Shown one piece after another: positions 1 to 10,347 of a DNA stretch of 64,000 bases. The DNA is from Isoetes taiwanensis. Its lineage: Eukaryota; Streptophyta; Lycopodiopsida; Isoetales; Isoetaceae. Every line of letters begins with the position of its first letter. Position 1 is the first letter of the stretch. Below the pieces are notes generated by a model, which saw only the letters and a program-made list of their open reading frames with translations, had not been told where the DNA came from and searched no databases. The position numbers and the translations under genes are program-made. The stretch covers positions 16,110,003 to 16,174,002 of the forward strand of contig JAJEKV010000030.1 in NCBI GenBank assembly GCA_021234155.1. The letters are read 5' to 3'.

Positions 1-840
1 AAACCACCTAGAAATCAACACAAGCTCCAGTCGAGAAATAAACAATCACAGCTACAAATGGGTAGGCCGCGGCTCTTGCAGTATTCCAGATCTACCAGCC
101 CTTATTACTTAGTGCTCTGGTGCACAAAAATCGCTTTCCATTTCCATCTTGTGGGGGCATGGACATTGGTCCCGCATTCCAGAGTGGCCAGTGACCCACT
201 CCCGGCCACCGCCGGTCGCGGGGCCCCACCGATCCACACCGGTTTGCAGACCCAATGTCTATGCCCCCATACATCAAAGGCAAAACGTTACTGAATGTAG
301 GGTAAACTGTAGTGCAAAATTGATGTAACGAGTTTTTACGTTTTAAAAGGGTTCGCACATATTCCAATAGTGTGCCAATTCAAGCACTTTATCACAAGGT
401 AAGAGGATTGTGGAAAATAGGATTTATTTCTTAATTTGCTTATCAAAAAAGCCAAGATGCTACAACCATTTCCATCAACACGTACAAAAAAAGTGAAGAA
501 TAAGAAAATGGGCTAATTTGTAATTTTGAAAAGGCTAGATGATGACACAAAGGGCAGCAGCATAGGGGCAACAAACAGGAACTAAGCAAAATTAGAATCG
601 AGAGTCGTGCATATAGGCGCTAGTGAGTGAATTGTTGCAGCAGGAGCGGTTGGGATGTTGCCAGCTTAGGCAGGCCCGGACCATACCTATGATCTGAGCT
701 AACTTTGCCTACCTTACCCTCCATGAAAATTTAGATAATATATATCGAACCTATAATCTTGAAAAGTGGGAGCCAGGGCCTAAATTTCCAATAGTTGGGA
801 GGGTATAGTTGATTAGGATTGTTATTTTGTTTCTTTTCTT
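1..840. other. no recognisable gene
   Basis: I see only short open frames on both strands with no recognisable motif. A GC-rich patch near 185-260 stands out from AT-rich surroundings but encodes nothing I can name. Probably old transposon or intergenic DNA. Confidence 0.4.
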
Positions 841-845
841 TCAAA

Positions 846-943
846 TTTTTTTGTTGTAGTTGTTTATGAGAGATGTTGTTATTTTGGTTAAAAATATAAA
901 TAAAAAAGCAAATATTCAACCATAAACAACTACAACAAAAAAA
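846..943. repeat. perfect inverted repeat (foldback)
   Basis: Bases 846-868 are the exact reverse complement of 921-943; the core arm is GTTGTAGTTGTTTATG and is followed by an A/T run. The loop is 52 bp. A second nested complementary pair (TTTTGGTTAAAAA near 882-894 and TTTTTAACCAAAA near 955-967) lengthens the structure. It could be a small foldback element or the end of a MITE. It lies directly beside the hAT transposase relic, so it may be a terminal part of that element. Confidence 0.75.
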
Positions 944-946
944 AAA

Positions 947-1505
947 TCAGAAAATTTTTTTAACCAAAAAAATAAAATAAAAGGCAAAGCTCATCCGTCG
1001 TCGTTGGAAAATAATAGGGCTCTGTTTTGGTGATTGGTAGCTGGTGGCGTGCAATCCAAGAAATTCCGACTCTAACAGTTGACCTGCTAGCTTATAATTA
1101 GATGCGTTATCCATTACAATCTGAAATATTCTCTTCAGTCCAAAACTCTCTATCACAGCCTTTACTTTTTGAAAAATCTAATCTCCTGTCACTTGGTCAG
1201 TTTTGGTTTCTACGGTCTTCAAAAATACTTTGCCCCCTGGATACACGATCAACCTTTCAACCATTTTCCCGTGTATTTCATCGACCATTTTATTGTTGGC
1301 ATGCTTGTATGAAGGCAACTTGAAAGTCGGCCCTACTTTGGCAACTTCTTGGAAGGCTTCTTTCATTGCTTTGTATTCCAAAATATGTGGAGACAACCCG
1401 GCATATAAGAATGCCTCTACAACCTTCAATTGTGTCTTCTTCAGTCGCTTTGATGTTAAGCAATTGGGTATGCAGGTGGCCTTGCGGGAGGTGGGGTTTA
1501 TGTGA
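947..1505 (-). pseudogene. hAT-type transposase fragment (DUF659 region)
   Basis: Two minus-strand frames, about 1429-1178 and 1156-947, read as successive parts of the DUF659 domain found in plant hAT transposases. Recognisable pieces are PSYKHANNKMVDE, a GGKVFLKTVE-like strand and the hallmark VMDNASNYKLAG, in which the Asp belongs to the catalytic RNase H fold. A stop follows TDQVTGD and a frame change separates the pieces. The zinc-finger N-terminus and the C-terminal dimerisation region are absent, so this is a dead internal fragment. The family assignment is recognised from motifs, not by alignment. Confidence 0.7.
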
Positions 1506-1589
1506 CTTTGGTAATGTGTTGTCTTAAGCTGTTCAATGGCGCTAGCATCCTAGAGCTTGCTAACGAAGCAAGCATCAACATATTGTCTC

Positions 1590-3060
1590 AAGCTATGGCG
1601 ATCTGCCTCTGTTTACATCTATGACTCTTGCGCATTCCATCTGGCCAGCCATTGAGCTCTCTTTTCCCTCAACAAGCCTTGAGGCATTGCAGCTCCATTG
1701 CCATGGTATAAACCAGGTTAAGGAGATGAGCATCATCCATGTGACCGCCTTCTGAAAGTAAACGATATAGGGATCAAGGGCCGCCATCTGAAGAGGCAAG
1801 AAACCCATGCAACAGAATCTTATATGTGACCCCGGACTTCCCCTCCAAGGCTCATGCTAAGAAGGCTTTCTACACATGCTCCAAGTCATTCTAGGTAGTG
1901 AGGGACACCATCAGGCTCCAAACTTCGACCCCATATAAAAGGACATGCTCTACTAAGATCTGGGACTAATGGGCCCAATCATACAGCTGCATTTGTGACT
2001 GTTGTTCTGCATTGCGTATAGTTAGTGCCTTCCAACCCGTTGTCGCTCGCAGTCGGATGGAAGTGTGTCAGTGCATAGCAGAATGAAACTCCACTCCCAG
2101 ATATTTGTAGGTGGGTGACACTTCCACATTTTACACCCCGTAACTGAAGGAGAGGGCCCTTGGCTGACGTGAGAATGATATGAAGACCATCTTAGTCTTG
2201 ACCAGGTTGATGGGCATGCGAGTCGCCTGGCAAAATGTGTCCAAGACATTGAGATGACGTTGCATGTCTACCGGAATATAAGCTAGAAGATCCACATCAT
2301 CAATATATATTAGTCGCCTGCCTGGTGATCTGGTACAAAAGGTGAGCCTCGTTGCCCCCATTGTCAATGTAAATCTTAAACAGTGTTAGACAGAGAGGGT
2401 ATCTCTGCAGATCCCAATACTGCTATTGAATAGTTGGCCTGTCATCTGCAACTAGCCCGAGCATGTCTCATATAGTCTGTACGCTGCATTCTGCAGATTT
2501 GCAGGGACCCCCAGCTGTTGCAATCATGCCCATAGCTTTTTCTGAGGCACAGTGCCAAAGGCCTTAGCAAAGTCCATGAAGCAATAAAATAGCTATTGCC
2601 AATAGTTCCTGTTGTCTTCAACTAGAGTTCACAGTCTGAAGATGTGTCATGGCCTGAATTCTGCCTGCGTAAGAGCCCACATCTCTTTCCAGACTGTCAA
2701 ATGCTGCTCGAGAATTCCGGCTAGTAGTTTTGCAAACAACGTACTGGCTATGATTATCCTGTACTTGGTTGCACAGTGCAAGTCACCTTCCTTGTAGATG
2801 GGAACAACTCTGCTAGTGATCCACTACTGGGGAAACCATCCTGTGACATCCTGTTGAACAAGGTGGTTAGTACTGATACTATGGATGATCCTACCCACTT
2901 GAGCAACTCTGACTACATACCATCTAGGTCTGGCGCTTTTCCATTGGCTAGATGTCCCTAGGCCACATCTACCACTGCGATTTCTAGCACCGGACCTTCC
3001 TGTAAGGATAATGCTGCTTGTGCACCCTGTGGATCGAACCCTTAATCTGGAGGACAATCA
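1590..3060 (-). mobile_element. LINE non-LTR retrotransposon, reverse transcriptase relic
   Basis: Minus-strand frames carry non-LTR RT landmarks in the right order: an LFNRM...GFP piece near 2830-2860, CFMDFAKAFGTVP near 2590-2550 (RT motif A region), then YIDDVDLLA near 2300 (motif C with its DD pair), followed by LNVLDTFCQATRMPINLVKTK. Stops and frameshifts break the reading frame several times, so it is inactive. I saw no endonuclease domain, tail or target duplication. Downstream minus-strand sequence to about 1590 is probably the decayed region after the RT. Confidence 0.75.
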
Positions 3061-3859
3061 CTTTACCGGACCCATCTTTAGCATTATTTCAGCTTCAGTT
3101 TGTTATCGATTCTGGATTTGAATGAGAATTTGTTCACTGATACCTCGCCTAGCAAAATTGGAGGTATGTTTCCAAAAGCCTAAGCTTCCAGAACTTCCAA
3201 AATTCTAAGCCTCTATGCATATGCTTCCGGAACCCTAAGCTTCAGGAACTCTAAACTTTCTGGTGGAGTTCTATCGAGCACCAAAACTCCCCATGTCCAT
3301 CTTCTTCTGCATATATCCTTCTGTCCCTTAAATGATTTGTACCTTGAATAATCTGCTACGAAAAAGAAGCATAAACAACTCTCCGTTTTGTGTTGTGAGA
3401 GGACAAAATGTCGTGCTTTTCGACAATCGTCAATCAAAATGCCCAAAAACCCCTGTTTGTTATTAGAACTTTTTTTCCCAACATTTGTAAAATGCATTTG
3501 CAAACGTTAAGGATTTGTACGTATTGTTATATATTAAGTATTTTAAAATTATACTTTCTGAGCATAGAATACAATGCAACTGGTATTTAGGCAACGATTG
3601 GCCAGAAAATACGAGGTATTTTTCTCAACATGGTATATATTGAGTATTTTGTATTATATGGCATTACCCCGACGACGATCCTTTGAAACCGATACAAGTT
3701 CCTTCTTTGTTTCTTTGCTCAATAGGATTGTGATAGAGAACTTTCTAAGTTCTTATTTCTTATTTTAAGAATTTCATGAGGTTGCCACGACAACTCTACA
3801 AGTTACTTAAAAGATGAGAAGAATGGATATTTACGCCATAGGTTACATGGTCTAAAATC
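3061..3859. other. no recognisable gene
   Basis: AT-rich sequence with short open frames lacking family motifs. A short stretch at 3170-3260 repeats a CTAAGC/TTCCAGAAC-like motif several times, suggesting local slippage. No RNA gene or terminal repeat was seen. Confidence 0.35.
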
Positions 3860-4153
3860 TTGTCAGTAGTGATCAAGAGGGTCAAGAAGGAACGAGCAGA
3901 TGATCAAGATAATACCTTTGAAAAACCGTCCAAGAAATTTTGTAATAAGACATTCTTGCAGGCTCCAAGGGGTATGTCTGACAATGAGATGAATTATCTG
4001 ATGGACGAGAGTCTTTCTGGTTCATCTTACACTAGAACAACCTCAGATTATACTGACCATTTTAGGTATAAGCAATGGGCAGTGGACATAAAGACACTCA
4101 CTTTGATGGAGAGAGAGATCCTTTTATATGCTAATAGTTGTTGCAAAGAATAG
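3860..4153 (+). CDS. hypothetical small ORF (97 aa), doubtful
   Basis: An open frame of 97 codons that I do not recognise. It begins with a basic segment (KRVKKER), is charged and Ser/Thr-rich in the middle, and ends with an alternating acidic/hydrophobic stretch followed by CCKE. It lies just upstream of the chromovirus protease region and in the same direction, so it may be remains of that element's gag region or of an unrelated exon. No Kozak context, signal peptide or zinc knuckle supports it. Confidence 0.2.
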   Translation: MSVVIKRVKKERADDQDNTFEKPSKKFCNKTFLQAPRGMSDNEMNYLMDESLSGSSYTRTTSDYTDHFRYKQWAVDIKTLTLMEREILLYANSCCKE

Positions 4154-4403
4154 TCTTTGAGTTTTTAAGACTTATTCTCAGGATATTCAGAATTTACAAA
4201 GAGCATCTACTTGAAATTGCAGGTGTAAATGTTATCTATATTAAGGCAAATCTCAAAAAGATCATGCGTGGAGCTTTCAATAGTCATGATAGCTTGCATC
4301 GATTATATTTTATTGTAAGATAAATTAAACTTGCGACTCCAGAAAAGAAATGTGATACAAATGTGCACAAAAGTAAGTACTCTGTCTACTCTAGTGTTCG
4401 AAC

Positions 4404-4769
4404 ATGTGTAATTGGTGTACGTTGACATGTCCCTTAAAGTCAAAGCCATGTCCAGTCACATTGGCTGATGGGGCCGTCCACCACACGAAGGGCCGTCGCA
4501 TCAATTTGAATATTCAACCGCCAAGAGCACCCGTTGGTCTAGGGGCCGAGATCATGGATATTGGTCGTTGTAACCTCATTGTGGGGATGGAAATTCTGGC
4601 TGCTGCAAAGGCAAATATTGACTGTGAAAAGCGAGAGGTTACCTTCAATGCAGCCAACAGAGCTCGCGTCACCATAGCAGGTAAACTAGTTATTCCCATC
4701 ATACAGTGTATCTCATTACACCGGTTGGGTAGAGCTATAAAAAATTCTCAAGTTCTTTGCATGATATGA
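4404..4769 (+). pseudogene. retroviral-type aspartic protease region of chromovirus
   Basis: The frame contains VTLADGAVHHTKG, then a DIGRCNLIVGMEIL segment typical of the second half of gypsy proteases (hydrophobic-G-M-x-hL), followed by the DCEKREVTF strand that normally ends the domain. The catalytic D-S/T-G loop lies before the visible start and was not found, so the N-terminal half is lost or out of frame. It processes Gag-Pol in active relatives. It is followed after about 130 bp by the RT. Confidence 0.6.
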
Positions 4770-4901
4770 CTTGCTTCAGTCGAAGCCAAGTCTAAGCAAG
4801 ACGAAGTTATTGATAGCCTTCCTCCAGCAATAGCAGCTATTCTGTGGGAATATCATGACCTCTTTCCGGATGAGATTCATCGACTGCCACCTTTTAGAGG
4901 C

Positions 4902-5970
4902 GTGGAATGTGAAATTACCTTGGAACCAGACACTGAGCCTACCAGTAAGGCTCCTTATCGGATGAGTACCCCAGAGTTAACGGAGCTTAAGAAACAGCTG
5001 CAAGAGTTCCTTAAATTGGGCTTCATCCGACCAAGTGTCTCACCTTTTAGAGCCCCGATACTCTTTGTGAAGAAGAAGGATGGCACCCCCGGGGGTTTCA
5101 TCTACTATAAAGGGGATACGCCACGTGCGTTAATGAGGTCAGCAAAAAACCCCCCGTATACGCCTTGTCCAACCTTCTAAACACCCCTTCCCGTATACAT
5201 ATTACACTGGATTCCCCCCCAGAAAACCCCCTAGCCAAGCCCCTATCCGTATGTATACATACGGTTTAGGGTAAAAAAAACCCACCCCATTCACTCACAT
5301 GTTATATACGCCTTAAACTATGTGACATCCCCAGGATGGCACCTTGAGAATGTGCATTGATTACCGCCAACTGAATAAACACACTATTAAGAATCGGTAT
5401 GCATTACCGCATGCAAACGATCTGATGGATCAGTTACAGGGAGCCAAGTATTTTACAAAGATTGATCTTCGTTGAGGATATCACTAGATCCGAATTAAAG
5501 AGAATGACATTCATATGTCTGCCTTCCGGACACGTTATGGGCATTATGAGTTTACAGTGATGCCATTTGGCCTAACTAATGCTCCAACCACCTTTATGAG
5601 GTTGACGAACGATGTCTTCCGTGAGTATCTTGACGATTTTGTCATCATATTCTTTGATGATATTCTTTATGCCAAGTTCTCCAAGTGTCGTTTTGCAACC
5701 ACCAAGGTTGTTATCTGGGACATATTGTCTCCGCAGAAGGAATAGCCACAGATCCAGCCAAGATTGAGGCATTAAAGGATTTTCCAATTCCAACCAATGT
5801 GTCTGAAGTTCATAGCTTCCTAGGGTTGGCCGGATATTACTGCAAGTTTGTGAAAGACTTTGCTAAGCTCGCCGCACCCTTGACGGACCTAACAAGCATG
5901 AAAAGGTTAGGGATTGGATGGCATATTGGAAAGAAAAGGTTCAAGCCGGATTCCAGTCATTGAAGGATGC
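4902..5970 (+). pseudogene. reverse transcriptase of chromovirus (interrupted)
   Basis: The RT begins with a PYRMSTPELTELKKQL segment and VKKKDG, is split by an insertion at 5088-5332, and resumes with [12 protein letters not shown] and MDQLQGA. An in-frame TGA interrupts [22 protein letters not shown] and the catalytic FFDDIL motif follow. Immediately after FFDDIL the sequence jumps to YAKFSKC, deleting roughly 30-40 codons expected between them. A frameshift precedes LGHIVSAEG; the connection domain [16 protein letters not shown] follows. The enzyme copied element RNA to cDNA; this copy cannot be functional. Confidence 0.85.
5088..5332. mobile_element. 245-bp insertion with 11-bp target duplication (MULE-like MITE)
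   Basis: The RT frame stops matching after KKKDGT and resumes after exactly duplicated AGGATGGCACC (5077-5087 and 5333-5343), so the DNA between is a clean insertion. The ends share an imperfect terminal inverted resemblance: GGGGGTTTCATCTA on the left and, read inward from the right, GGGGATGTCACATAG. An 11-bp duplication and G-rich ends fit a non-autonomous Mutator-like element. It contains no coding frame of note. The TSD is directly visible; the superfamily is inferred. Confidence 0.75.
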
Positions 5971-6122
5971 ATTGACGTCCCGGTTGTCCCCTTGTCAGAC
6001 CCTCAGAAGGATAAATGGGTTGCCACGAATGCTAATAAGATAGCTACCAGTGGAGTATTAATGCAAGAAGGTCGGGTCCTCACGTATGATTCCAGAAAGA
6101 TGAATGATGCCGAGTATAAATT

Positions 6123-7036
6123 TATATAGGGTCTTTTTTCATGGGCACTTTGGTCTTTTTGGGATAGTCTGAAAGTAAAGCACCATGGAGAAGACATCTC
6201 AAATAGCAGTTCAATTTGTCTGGGCCTCATCGGCCATAAATCAATGAACCCATGGTGCTGCTAGGTCTCCAGAGGGGCGCATTCGGTTCACTAGATCAAC
6301 TCCGGAACATGCTCCAATAGTGGACATATTGAAGACAAAACATCTTTGATTCTGAACAACATGTAATTAGTCCGAAAAGTTTAAGCCAAAGATGAGCTAA
6401 GCAACATGATGTGATGGATAACAAAGCAAAATAGTTAGTCTATTATAATGCAAAATTTGATGCCTCAAAGGCTCATCGTATTTGGTTAGAACATGTACAT
6501 GTTTTGGAGTCATTTTAATTTATCCATATCTTCAACCTCTACTTCCATCATTAGGTTTTTACATATTTCTTCCATGATCGTATTATTTTGCAATTGTCTG
6601 GTTCTTGTGTGAGCAAATGAAATTGGAGGGTTGTCAACTGCATTCTTCAGCTTTTTTATTTCCATTCTAGAATGTGCTCACCTAATTGGATGGGAATGTA
6701 CACCGTGTATGACTAGTCTAGTGTCCAAGATGCACTATGGAAGACAATAATATACCATTGCATCACACACCCAATACAGTACGATTATTCCAATGTTCAT
6801 AACAATATGAACAAGTCGCCAAGCCATGCTCATCATCTATAGGACCAACATCTGGTCTGAGTGAATGGAGCCACTCTATTATAGGAAATTGTGAACATCT
6901 TTACTTAGAAAGTAAATACAATAGGGATTTTGACATTAAGTGGTTACCACAATATGCAAGCGTGACTGTGCCATCCAATGAAGGAGTATTTGCATGGCTG
7001 TAAGTTGTCCACATGTGAGAATATAAAGTTTGCTAC
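6123..7036. mobile_element. about 0.9-kb insertion inside the chromovirus RNase H region
   Basis: The RNase H frame breaks after MNDAEYK and resumes about 900 bp later at PTHDQELLAVV, where the family has these residues nearly adjacent. TATAAA occurs at both edges (about 6115 and 7022), but the exact boundaries and duplication are uncertain. Inside I find no transposase, LTR or polypurine tract, only AT-rich non-coding sequence. It could be a MITE-like element or a partial copy of something larger. Confidence 0.5.
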
Positions 7037-7480
7037 ATATCCTCCATGCCCCACGCATGACCAAGAATTGCTTGCTGTCGTGCGTGCTTTGCACATTTGG
7101 AGGCACTATTTACTTGGGAGACGATTCCAGTTGGTACCGATCACCAAAGCCTCCAATATATTTTCACGCAACCCCACCTTAATTTGAGACAACGACGATG
7201 GATGGAATTCCTCGAGGAATATGATTTAGAGGTTGTCTATAAGCCGAGGAAGCATAATGTTGTTGCTGATGCACTTTCCAGACATTCATTGGTCACTCCC
7301 ACGCATTGTAATGCCATATCCACACTCTCCAGTGAGTTTGGTAAACAGATACAGCAGGCCCTTCCTATAGATCTAGAATTTCAGGAGATATGGCAAAGCC
7401 TGTCCAAGGAAGCCAGAACAGATAAGGAGAGGGAGGCTTTTCGCCATTATAAAGAGGAGGGTGATCTCCTTTATTAGGAG
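7037..7480 (+). pseudogene. RNase H domain end and linker of chromovirus
   Basis: After the insertion the frame carries HDQELLAVVRALHIWRHYL, then (after a one-base frame change near 7140) TDHQSLQYIF, RRWMEFLEEYDL and the terminal RNase H signature HNVVADALSR. A linker to the integrase follows. In active elements this domain removes RNA from the RNA:DNA hybrid. The frame change and the preceding insertion make this copy inactive. Confidence 0.85.
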
Positions 7481-7499
7481 GATAAGTTATGTGTTTCCG

Positions 7500-8160
7500 A
7501 GATCTCAGGAGTTCGCAAGCTCATTCTCCATGATACACATAACAGTCCTATAGCAGGACATGCGGGATTTATGAAGACCTTATTTCAGTATCCGCTCCAG
7601 CTATTTCTGGCCAGGCATGAAGAAGCACATTGCCAGGTATATTAAGCAATGTGAAATCTGTCAACAAATGAAGGCGGAGCAGTTACATATTCTAGGGGAA
7701 TTGCAACCCCTAAATGTCCCCAATGCAAAATGGGAAGTTTACCATGGATTTTATCATGGGGCTTCCGTGCACCTTAAGGGGCTTTGATGCCTTGATGGTG
7801 GTGGTCGACAAGCTTTCTAAAATGGCACACTTTTTTGCCATGTCGTACCGACACTGTATTGGATACTGCCTTGTTGTTTACAAAGGAGATATTCTGTCTT
7901 CATAGGATGCCTCATACCATTATATCGGACCGGGATCCTAAGTTTGTTAGTGAATTCTAGAAGGATTTCTTTAACACTATTCAAATTAAGCTTGCCATGA
8001 GCACAGCTTATCATCCGCAGACAGATCGTCAAACTGAGCGTACCAATCGCATAATTGAAGATATGCTACGTAACTATGTCTGGAACAAGCAATCCCAATG
8101 GGTGGATTACATCCATTTGGTGGAGTTTGTTTATAACAACACTAGATAGGAGTCCTCTAG
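7500..8160 (+). pseudogene. integrase of chromovirus
   Basis: The HHCC zinc-binding region is visible across frames (a GHAGFMKT segment near 7560, then KHIARYIKQCEICQQMK near 7625-7670). The catalytic core follows: DFIMGLP and VVVDKLSKMAHF with the first Asp, DRDPKFVSEF with the second Asp but interrupted by TAG, then TAYHPQTDRQTER with the Glu, and FVYNN. Further stops lie near 8148. This is the D-D-E integrase that inserts cDNA; here it is broken. Confidence 0.85.
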
Positions 8161-8295
8161 GATGTCTTCTTTCATGATTAATTATGGATATCAGTGCCTC
8201 ACTTCAGACACGTGCATAATCCAGTTTCCAAGGTGGAAGTATCTCAGCAATTGCTTACAAATATGCAGGTACTGGTCGAAGAAGTTTGAGCATAT

Positions 8296-8775
8296 TTGTT
8301 GGCCGCGAGAGCTCGGCAAAAGAGCCTTGCCGACCGCCATCGCACACCAGGGGAATTCCAGGTTGGTGACTCTGTATGGCTAAAGATTAAGGTGAAGCAA
8401 ACCAAACTTAAAATTGGAAACTGTAAGAAGCTTGCGCCTAGATGGGCGGGACCCTTTGAGATCACCGAGAGGATAGGTTCTCAAGCTTACCGGTTGAATC
8501 TACCTACACATTTGAAGATCCATAAAGTTTTCCATGTAAGTCTTCTAAAGAAGCATAATCCTGATCCAGAAGAGATTCTTGATACACCAACACTTCTGGA
8601 GATGACCGAGGATCAGTTGGAGATTGTGCCTGAAGCTCTCCTTGATCGCACATATAAGCAAACCCGTCGAACTCAAATCTTGCAATACTTGGCTAAGTGG
8701 AAGCACTTACCCACAGAAGGCGCGACATGAATTCTTAAAGCAGATTTGGATAAGACTTACCCGGACTTTATGTGA
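8296..8775 (+). pseudogene. integrase C-terminus and chromodomain
   Basis: A 144-codon frame starts in the integrase tail (RARQKSLADRHR, FQVGDSVWLK), passes through the GPFEI.ERIG SH3-like segment and IHKVFHVSLLKK, and ends in a chromodomain: QILQYLAKWKHLPTEGAT. A small deletion destroys the expected TWE, giving a stop; the remaining FLKADLDKTYPDF continues in another frame. Chromodomains of chromoviruses direct integration toward heterochromatin. Confidence 0.85.
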
Positions 8776-9308
8776 GAATGCCAGGGCCGAACCATTCAAG
8801 ATGCGATCGCCTCCAACCCACATGGTAAGCGTTGTCTTATGGATCCGGCAGGGATCATATGAGAGGGATCCGACAAGGATCATTTTAGGGGTTGGGGTTA
8901 CGTGCATCTTAGGTGGGGAACTGGGCATATAGACATTCATGATAGGACGCATTCATCTGCGGCTATAATGGGAACATGGCCATTATGTACGCCGAGACGA
9001 CATGCAAGCCCTAGGCACGATAGGATTCTTGCATTCATATTTCTTTTACGTTAAGGGGGTGGTCCCTTCAACCACACTACTTCAATTATTTTGTCAATAC
9101 TGATGTATTTTACTTCTGCAAGCCAGTAGGGCATACTGACGTACTACAGAAGATCCTAGGCCTCAGTCTGGGGGGCCATCCCTTGTATTTAAAACTTTAT
9201 TGTGTTATGAGTGTACTCTTAAGTATTAGCATGGTATGTTTTGTTAAAGGGCTCCGGTCCTATGACACATATATGTCTTACTTTCAAGGAATAAGAGTTA
9301 TTTTCTAC

Positions 9309-9350
9309 AAGAAATTTATAGCGGCGGCTTGGCCGCCGCGAACATTTCTC
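9309..9350. repeat. palindromic GCGGCGGC micro-element, copy 1
   Basis: AGAAATTTAT, GCGGCGGC, a TTG loop, GCCGCCGCG and AACATTTCTC form a 42-bp imperfect palindrome. A near-identical sequence lies in reverse orientation at 60844-60885. The GC-rich stem in AT-rich DNA and the AGAAAT...ATTTCT ends look like a tiny foldback transposon or joined element ends. Confidence 0.65.
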
Positions 9351-9851
9351 TTGTTCCAACCCTGTGAAGTTAGATTTAACATAAGTTTCAGACCTTATTT
9401 AGTAATGGATTTGTGACAATTCAAAGTGCGCAAAGCAAAATGCCATCTTCAAATAATTGAACATATAGGATTTAACATCACGTTGTTGTCTCGAGTTCTC
9501 ATGCTCCTAAAGTAGATGAGTGCCACTGATTTGTATTGTTTGTTTTATATTTGTTATCTCGATGGACATGCAGATTGCGTATCTTTGCTTTTAGCATATT
9601 TTCTTAGGTGTCGACATAGATACTTCCTATTATTATTGAAGAGCTTGGCATGTGAATGCTTCCGATTTTGTCATGTTGTTCTTTATTGTCGTATTACACA
9701 TAGTTCAAATAGTTTCATCCACCTGTTCTGGTTGCAATTAACCAAATATTGTCAAGTATACAGGGAAGTCTACTCCAAGCATTTTTCATGTTGAGTGCGT
9801 TGTGTGGCTTAATTCTGCCATGTCAACTAATGCTTTGCAACAACGACAATT

Positions 9852-10079
9852 CTGGGCGTTTGTTCTAGTGGTAACACACTAGTTCCTTAGCAATGTGGTC
9901 TCGAGTTCGAGACCACCCAGAATCGCACTCGGTACTGTTGGGGGTCAAATCCCAACAGACACAATGTAAGGTGGTTGGGGGCAGGGCCCAATCGTAGTGT
10001 GGTGTGTGGTCACATGTCCAGTTGGATGCTGCCTAGTGGTGTGACGTTAAAAACTACTATCTATCTATCTATCTATCTT
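9852..10079 (+). mobile_element. tRNA-derived SINE
   Basis: About 230 bp with an internal RNA polymerase III promoter: an A-box-like TTCTAGTGGTA near 9862-9872 and a B-box-like GAGTTCGAGAC near 9903-9913, correctly spaced. A tRNA-unrelated body follows, and the 3' end reads GACGTTAAAAACTA followed by a (CTAT)n tail. The same GACGTTAAAAA end with a different repeat tail occurs near 18010 and, inverted, near 42270. SINEs are mobilised by LINE enzymes that recognise the 3' end. No clear target duplication because the tail is a simple repeat. Confidence 0.7.
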
Positions 10080-10187
10080 AGTCCTAAATTTACAGCCAAT
10101 TTTTCCTTTCATTCTTCACCCAACCCTTTGCCCCTGCCCTACTGCTAGTTTTAGTTTTTGTTTTTTAAGTTTCTATATTCATCATCA

Positions 10188-10347
10188 ATCCGAGAGATTG
10201 TGAGAGATTAATGCCATGTAATTTCCCATATTTAAGAAATTAGACTGTCAAGTTTATGTGCATGTGGAATCCGACAGATTGTGAGAGATTAATGCCATGT
10301 AATTTCTCACACCTAAGAAATTAGACTGTCAAGTTTATGGGCATGTT
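10188..10347. repeat. 80-bp tandem duplication
   Basis: Two head-to-tail copies with period 80 bp. Each begins AATCCGA(G/C)AGATTGTG, continues through AATGCCATGTAATTTC and ends CTGTCAAGTTTATG. There are only a few mismatches, so the duplication is fairly recent. Confidence 0.8.

Larger units (their letters stand above)
4404..9063 (+). mobile_element. decayed Ty3/gypsy chromovirus
   Basis: Domain order protease-RT-RNase H-integrase-chromodomain on the plus strand identifies a Ty3/gypsy chromovirus. Stops, frameshifts, an internal RT deletion and two later insertions (5088-5332 and about 6123-7036) show that it is dead. No gag zinc knuckle or 5' LTR is recognisable upstream. A purine run AAGGGGGTGG near 9054-9063 could be the polypurine tract before a 3' LTR, but I could not delimit the LTR. 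Individual domains are listed separately. Confidence 0.85.

Noticed and set aside
10058-10079. (CTAT)n as an independent microsatellite
   Set aside because: It sits exactly at the SINE 3' end and is better read as its tail.
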